Source: Flavobacterium psychrophilum
GTDB lineage: Bacteria > Bacteroidota > Bacteroidia > Flavobacteriales > Flavobacteriaceae
DNA length: 64,000 nucleotides
Direction of reading: 5' to 3'
Assembly (NCBI GenBank): GCA_945872245.1
Contig: CAMBZB010000005.1
Span: 24,654 to 88,653, forward strand
Shown: piece after piece, positions 61,384-64,000 of the stretch
Layout of the letters: every line of letters starts with the position of its first letter
Numbering within the stretch: position 1 is the first letter of the stretch
The notes under the pieces: model-generated
Seen by the model: the letters and a program-made list of their open reading frames with translations, nothing else
Databases searched by the model: none
What the model was told of the DNA's origin: nothing
Program-made: the position numbers and the translations under genes

Positions 61384-63330
61384 TTAAACTGTAAATGTTT
61401 TTAATGTTTTGCCTATTTCTTCGTTTACAATTGCAGCAAATTCCTCAATTGTGACGCTCATATTGCCATTTCCTTCTTGTCCTTGACGACGTATGGATAT
61501 GGTTCCGTTTTTCTCTTCTTCCTCGCCTACAATCAGCATAAACGGGGTTTTCTGCATTTCGGCGTCTCTAATTTTTCTTCCAATTGACTCGTTTCTGTTG
61601 TCAATTAGGGCGCGAATTTCGTGATTTTCTAGCAGATTTAAAACTTTTTTCGCATATATTTCATATTTCTCGCTCAAACACAATATTATAGCCTGTTCTG
61701 GCATTAGCCAAAGCGGGAATTTTCCTGCCGTGTGTTCTATTAAAATAGCGATAAAGCGTTCCATAGATCCAAAAGGAGCTCTGTGAATCATAACCGGAGT
61801 ATGTAATTGATCGTCAGAACCTTTGTAAGTCAATTCGAAACGCTCCGGCAAGTTATAATCCACCTGAATAGTTCCCAATTGCCATTGTCTGCCAAGAGCA
61901 TCTTTGACCATAAAGTCTAACTTTGGACCATAAAAAGCCGCTTCTCCATAAGCTACCACTGTTTTTAGTCCTTTATCTGCAGCCGCATTGATGATGGCAT
62001 TTTCTGCTTTCTCCCAATTCTCGTCGCTACCTATATATTTATCTCTATTTTCTTGGTCACGTAAAGAAATCTGTGCCGTAAAATTTTCAAACCCTAGCGA
62101 ACCGAAAACATACAGTACCAAGTCAATTACGTTTTTGAACTCTTGGTCCAATTGATCTGGTGTACAGAAAATATGGGCGTCATCTTGAGTAAAGCCACGA
62201 ACGCGAGTCAAACCATGCAATTCGCCACTTTGTTCGTAACGATAAACGGTTCCAAATTCAGCATAGCGTTTAGGTAAATCTTTGTACGACCAAGGTCTTG
62301 TATTGTATATTTCACAGTGGTGTGGGCAGTTCATGGGCTTCAGTAAAAACTCTTCGCCTTCGGCTGGAGTATTTATCGGTTGAAAACTGTCGGCTCCATA
62401 TTTGGCATAATGACCGGAAGTCACGTATAATTCTTTCTGTCCAATATGAGGCGTAACTACTTGCTCGTAACCGGCTTTCTTCTGTGCTTTTTTCAAAAAT
62501 TGCTCCAGACGATCGCGCAAAGCAGCTCCCTTTGGCAGCCATAAAGGTAAACCTTGGCCAACTTTAGCCGAGAAAGCGAATAATTCCAGTTCCTTTCCTA
62601 GTTTTCTATGGTCGCGACGTTTGGCCTCTTCCAACAATTCCAGGTATTCCGTCAAGTCTTTTTGCTTTGGAAATGAAACCCCATAAACACGGGTAAGTTG
62701 CTTATTCTTTTCATCACCACGCCAGTAAGCACCCGCGACGCTCATGATTTTCATCGCCTTGATAATCCCTGTGTTTGGAATATGACCACCACGACACAAA
62801 TCAGTAAAAGTAGAGTGGTCGCAAAAAGTAATCGTTCCGTCTTCCAGATTTGTAATCAATTCCGTTTTGTAAACATTGTCTTTGTAAACTTCTAAAGCTT
62901 CCGCTTTTGAAACAGGACGTAATTTAAATTCGTGTTTTTCTCTCGAAATTTCTAAAACTCTATCTTCAATTTTTTTGAAATCGGCATCCGTGATTTTGTG
63001 ATCTTCAAAGTCCACATCATAATAAAATCCATTCGAAATTGCTGGCCCAAGGGTTAATTTGATGCCAGGGTATAGTTCTTCAAGAACCTGTGCCATTACG
63101 TGCGAAGTCGAATGCCAGAAAGCTTTTTTACCACCTTCGTCATTCCACGTATATAATATAAGACTTCCGTTCGTTGTCAAAGGGGTTTTGGTTTCCACAA
63201 TTGTACCATTGAAAGAAGCCGAAATCACATTTCTGGCAAATCCCTCACTAATGCTTATGGCAACATCCATAGGAGTTACGTCTGAAGCAAACTCTTTAAC
63301 TGATCCGTCCGGCAAAGTAATCTTAATCAT
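61384..63330 (-). CDS. thrS: Threonyl-tRNA synthetase
   Basis: Class-II aminoacyl-tRNA synthetase of 648 aa. Domains in order: TGS (residues 1-62), the editing/SAD region with [16 protein letters not shown] (HxxxH near residues 77-81) and GGHIPNTG (Cys/His zinc-type site), then the catalytic core with motif 2 ([37 protein letters not shown]) and motif 3 ([18 protein letters not shown]), and the anticodon-binding domain. infC begins 16 bp after its stop. Confidence 0.97.
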   Translation of the reverse strand: MIKITLPDGSVKEFASDVTPMDVAISISEGFARNVISASFNGTIVETKTPLTTNGSLILYTWNDEGGKKAFWHSTSHVMAQVLEELYPGIKLTLGPAISNGFYYDVDFEDHKITDADFKKIEDRVLEISREKHEFKLRPVSKAEALEVYKDNVYKTELITNLEDGTITFCDHSTFTDLCRGGHIPNTGIIKAMKIMSVAGAYWRGDEKNKQLTRVYGVSFPKQKDLTEYLELLEEAKRRDHRKLGKELELFAFSAKVGQGLPLWLPKGAALRDRLEQFLKKAQKKAGYEQVVTPHIGQKELYVTSGHYAKYGADSFQPINTPAEGEEFLLKPMNCPHHCEIYNTRPWSYKDLPKRYAEFGTVYRYEQSGELHGLTRVRGFTQDDAHIFCTPDQLDQEFKNVIDLVLYVFGSLGFENFTAQISLRDQENRDKYIGSDENWEKAENAIINAAADKGLKTVVAYGEAAFYGPKLDFMVKDALGRQWQLGTIQVDYNLPERFELTYKGSDDQLHTPVMIHRAPFGSMERFIAILIEHTAGKFPLWLMPEQAIILCLSEKYEIYAKKVLNLLENHEIRALIDNRNESIGRKIRDAEMQKTPFMLIVGEEEEKNGTISIRRQGQEGNGNMSVTIEEFAAIVNEEIGKTLKTFTV

Positions 63331-63351
63331 TGTTTAATTAATTTAGGAATG

Positions 63352-63382
63352 CAAATATAGACCATTACAAAAACACTCACAA
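63352..63382 (-). promoter_or_regulatory. Promoter of the thrS operon
   Basis: Minus strand: TTG (63382-63380), 20 bp, TATATTTG (63359-63352) followed by C, 22 bp before the thrS ATG. Confidence 0.7.
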
Positions 63383-63528
63383 AATATAAATTAAGTTTGT
63401 TATTATATTATAAACATTAAAGACGGTGATTTGGTATTTAATGCCGATTATTGTATTGCTTTCCATTATATTAATCACAAACTTAATCCCTCACCCGAGG
63501 GCGAAAGTCGAACATGCAAAGCAATTCA

Positions 63529-63576
63529 TTACAATCCACGCCAAAGAGCGTGGGATTTCCACTTCTATCGGGGCTA
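63529..63576 (+). repeat. Dispersed element: TTACA + hairpin + conserved tail (copy 2)
   Basis: TTACA is followed by a stem CCACGC (63536-63541)/GCGTGG (63548-63553), extendable with AAT/ATT across one bulge. The tail 63553-63576 equals that of copy 1 at 28208-28231, except T for C at one base. The overlapping open frame 63426-63701 is not considered a gene. Confidence 0.55.
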
Positions 63577-63695
63577 GGGCAGATGATTCAACCGCAAATT
63601 TTGATTTTATCATTGTGATTTTGAAAAACCTCTTCATCCAACCTTCACGCTTTCAAGTCATTAAAAAATACTTTAAAAAAAGATTAAAAAGGGGG

Positions 63696-63725
63696 TTGTA
63701 AAACTGAATAAACGCACTACTTTTG
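63696..63725 (+). promoter_or_regulatory. Strong promoter P1, probably of an rRNA operon
   Basis: TTG (63696-63698), 19 bp, TACTTTTG (63718-63725), then CACCCGCATT. The same initiation string occurs at the tRNA-cluster promoter. Confidence 0.7.
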
Positions 63726-63874
63726 CACCCGCATTGCAGCAGACGTTCTTTAAATCAAACAGAAAAAAACGGATAATAGTTTGTGGGAAGCGTAAAGGAT
63801 TTGTATCTTAGCCTTCCTGAAAAATTTAAAAATTCGTTAAAAGCATTTTAGAAAAAAAATAAAATATTTTTTTC

Positions 63875-64000
63875 TTGCCAGATAAAAAAGAGTTAGTTAC
63901 TTTTGCACCCGCTTTGAGAGATAAGCGAAAAAAAATAGAAAACGAAAGTTCTTAGACATATTGAATTGACAGCCGTTTTAGGAGAGATCTTAAAACACAA
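63875..64000 (+). promoter_or_regulatory. Strong promoter P2 and start of a probable rRNA leader
   Basis: TTG (63875-63877), 20 bp, TACTTTTG (63898-63905), then CACCCGCTTT. The downstream GTTCTTAGACATATTGAATT (63948-63967) resembles the boxA-containing leader that precedes 16S rRNA genes in Bacteroidetes. The 16S gene itself would lie beyond the right edge. Confidence 0.65.

Noticed and set aside
63426-63701. 91-residue plus-strand frame before the rRNA promoters
   Set aside because: Contains the same dispersed element and no recognisable domain; no promoter box precedes it.
1-64000. CRISPR array
   Set aside because: The short tandem repeats have a 7-bp period with no spacers; nothing resembles 25-40-bp repeats with unique spacers.

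Overview
The window is a low-GC chromosomal segment of a Flavobacteriaceae bacterium, most likely Flavobacterium. Supporting signs are promoters of the Bacteroidetes type (TTG, about 17-20 bp, TAnnTTTG) in front of many genes, a type IX secretion (T9SS) C-terminal sorting domain, gene orders typical of the group (thrS-infC-rpmI-rplT; parA-parB-DUF5683-dapB-lepB-wbqC; the proBA-argDCG cluster), and little use of Shine-Dalgarno sequences. Most of it is core chromosome. Accessory or decaying DNA lies at 16.6-18 kb, 32.6-36 kb, 43-46 kb and 55-60 kb.

Layout. 1-5951 (minus): arginine/proline cluster GNAT-argG-argC-argD-proA-proB, with proB running off the left edge, behind a long leader. 6319-7602: fumarylacetoacetase. 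7712-8986: glyA. 9212-10522: an NRAMP-type transporter. 10748-13108: serine acetyltransferase, cysteine synthase and an SGNH hydrolase. 13218-16592: a DUF1800/DUF1501 secreted pair with a T9SS tail. 16661-17815: a dead aldo/keto reductase and an IS-end-like palindrome. 18030-22647: mutL, two rhomboid proteins and an EEP-family protein. 28019-22662 (minus): parAB, DUF5683, dapB, lepB, wbqC. 28313-35427 (minus): an SDR dehydrogenase, an aminotransferase, both methylmalonyl-CoA mutase subunits separated by a toxin-antitoxin pair and a small secreted protein, and a DivIC/FtsB-like protein. 35.6-36.1 kb: remnant of a T9SS protein. 36316-37578: an alpha-oxoamine synthase. 38168-38474: tRNA-Leu and two tRNA-Lys. 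38.6-54.9 kb: housekeeping genes (aroK, split transketolase, tgt, an LptF/G permease, accA, dnaB) mixed with two ferritin-like DUF892 genes (one frameshifted) and two rhodaneses. 55.0-59.8 kb: a RAYT-type transposase, three small genes of unknown function and a two-component system. 60.0-63.3 kb: rplT, rpmI, infC, thrS. The right end (63.7-64 kb) holds tandem strong promoters and the start of a leader that probably belongs to an rRNA operon beyond the window.

The most interesting pattern is in the 55-60 kb block. A 19-bp element, CAAAATGTRAGAAACCGTA, lies exactly 22 bp upstream of a TAnnTTTG box at three places: before the 69-aa/82-aa gene pair, before the 103-aa gene, and inside the 3' end of the histidine kinase gene just before the response regulator. 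This suggests a small, possibly autoregulated regulon. Other recurring structure includes at least ten arrays of 7-bp tandem repeats in gene gaps (one inside the scpA reading frame), a two-copy element made of a variable hairpin plus a conserved tail, a shared TTTGCACCCGCWTT initiation region at three stable-RNA promoters, and an infC gene that can only start at a non-canonical ATA codon.
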